A DNA stretch of 64,000 bases from Hemicordylus capensis. Lineage: Eukaryota > Chordata > Lepidosauria > Squamata > Cordylidae. Shown here one piece after another: positions 63,569 to 64,000 of this stretch. Every line of letters begins with the position of its first letter. The stretch's first letter is position 1. The notes under the pieces were generated by a model. It was given only the letters and a program-made list of their open reading frames with translations. It did not search any database and was not told where the DNA came from. The stretch is from positions 56,869,834-56,933,833 of the forward strand of contig NC_069660.1 in NCBI RefSeq assembly GCF_027244095.1, in the 5' to 3' direction. Both the position numbers and the translations under genes were made by a program.

Positions 63569-64000
63569 AAGCCTAAGAATCTACAGCTTGATTTTTTAAT
63601 TTGTAAGCAAAATAATCAGTGAAATAAAGAAATAAGTGCATTGGTGAGCAGGCTGGCAGGCAGATAGTTGGCAAAAGATGGTGTCTACCCACCCGCCAGC
63701 TGTGATTGGGGGTAGGGGGGGAGAGGTGGACTCCATTTTGTATTTCTGTCACCATTTAGAGATCTGGAATGCCAATAATTTCTCAGAAATGCTCCGGAAA
63801 TCCCTGAACCATATTGGATGATTCCGGACTGGAATAGGCTTCCCTATTCCAGATTAGAATTATCTTCGGAATCCTCCACAATGGCCCATATTGGACCATT
63901 TCTGAAATTCTGGAACAGATATTTTACAGTCCTACTAGCCAGTGCTTTGAAGGAATACTGCCTGGAACATTTGAATTCTAGCATGGAAGAAAAGCAGAAT
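63569..64000. other. No gene or repeat recognised
   Basis: The last roughly 430 bp. Repeated GGAATNC/CCGGAAAT-like phrases at 63770-63870 (CTCCGGAAATCCC, GGATGATTCCGGA) hint at a decayed repeat that continues past the window. Confidence 0.35.

Overview
This window is repeat-rich, non-coding DNA of a squamate reptile (lizard or snake). The main evidence is a Sauria-type tRNA SINE (about 38.1 kb), many copies of a 5S-rRNA-derived SINE, CR1 and L2 LINEs, a DIRS-like element, Helitrons and a dense population of hAT, Tigger-like and Tc1/mariner DNA transposons. I found no host protein-coding exon, functional RNA gene or CRISPR array. Every open frame with a recognisable protein belongs to a transposable element, and the other long frames are by-products of GC-rich tandem repeats or palindromes. 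The window is probably intergenic or intronic.

Layout. 0-11 kb: 5S-SINEs, a hAT element with perfect 8-bp target duplications (1067-1514), an L2 fragment, and a hAT element (6438-7351) holding a second, palindromic hAT element (6768-7229). 11.7-15.5 kb: a large 5'-truncated CR1 LINE on the minus strand, split by a Helitron (13496-14386) with a GC-rich minisatellite core, and carrying a perfect 53-bp-arm palindrome. 16-23 kb: a cluster of Tigger-like and hAT MITEs, L2 tails and foldback elements. 23-28.5 kb: a perfect 33-bp-arm palindrome, an unassigned 340-bp inverted repeat, and a segment paralogous to 18.8-20.3 kb. 29.0-31.0 kb: a 1.9-kb hAT element with perfect target duplications and unrecognised cargo. 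33.4-34.7 kb: a Copia-like fossil fragment next to a Helitron that contains a SINE. 37-43 kb: tRNA-derived SINEs and three copies of one short hAT MITE. 45.1-50.4 kb: a broken DIRS-like fossil with a hAT insertion. 50.4-57 kb: foldback elements, a SINE split by a hAT element, and a 1-kb Tigger-like element with a duplicated GC-rich core. 57.9-59.4 kb: a Helitron left end, then the 3' part of a non-LTR retrotransposon. 61.2-63.6 kb: a palindromic hAT element and a Tc1/mariner element with 264-bp inverted ends.

How the parts relate. Non-autonomous elements dominate and no complete transposase or replicase is present, so the copies here must have been mobilised by enzymes encoded elsewhere. Many insertions could be bounded to the base because their target duplications survive (8 bp for hAT, TA for Tigger/Tc1, A/T for Helitron). 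Nesting gives relative ages: CR1 is older than its Helitron, the DIRS element is older than its hAT, one Helitron is older than its SINE, and the 5S-SINE at 52 kb is older than its hAT. The strongest leads for novelty are the Helitron group with shared ends and unrelated tandem-repeat cores, two SINE families that share a body and tail but have different polymerase III heads, the palindromic hAT families, and two long perfect palindromes that match no element boundary.
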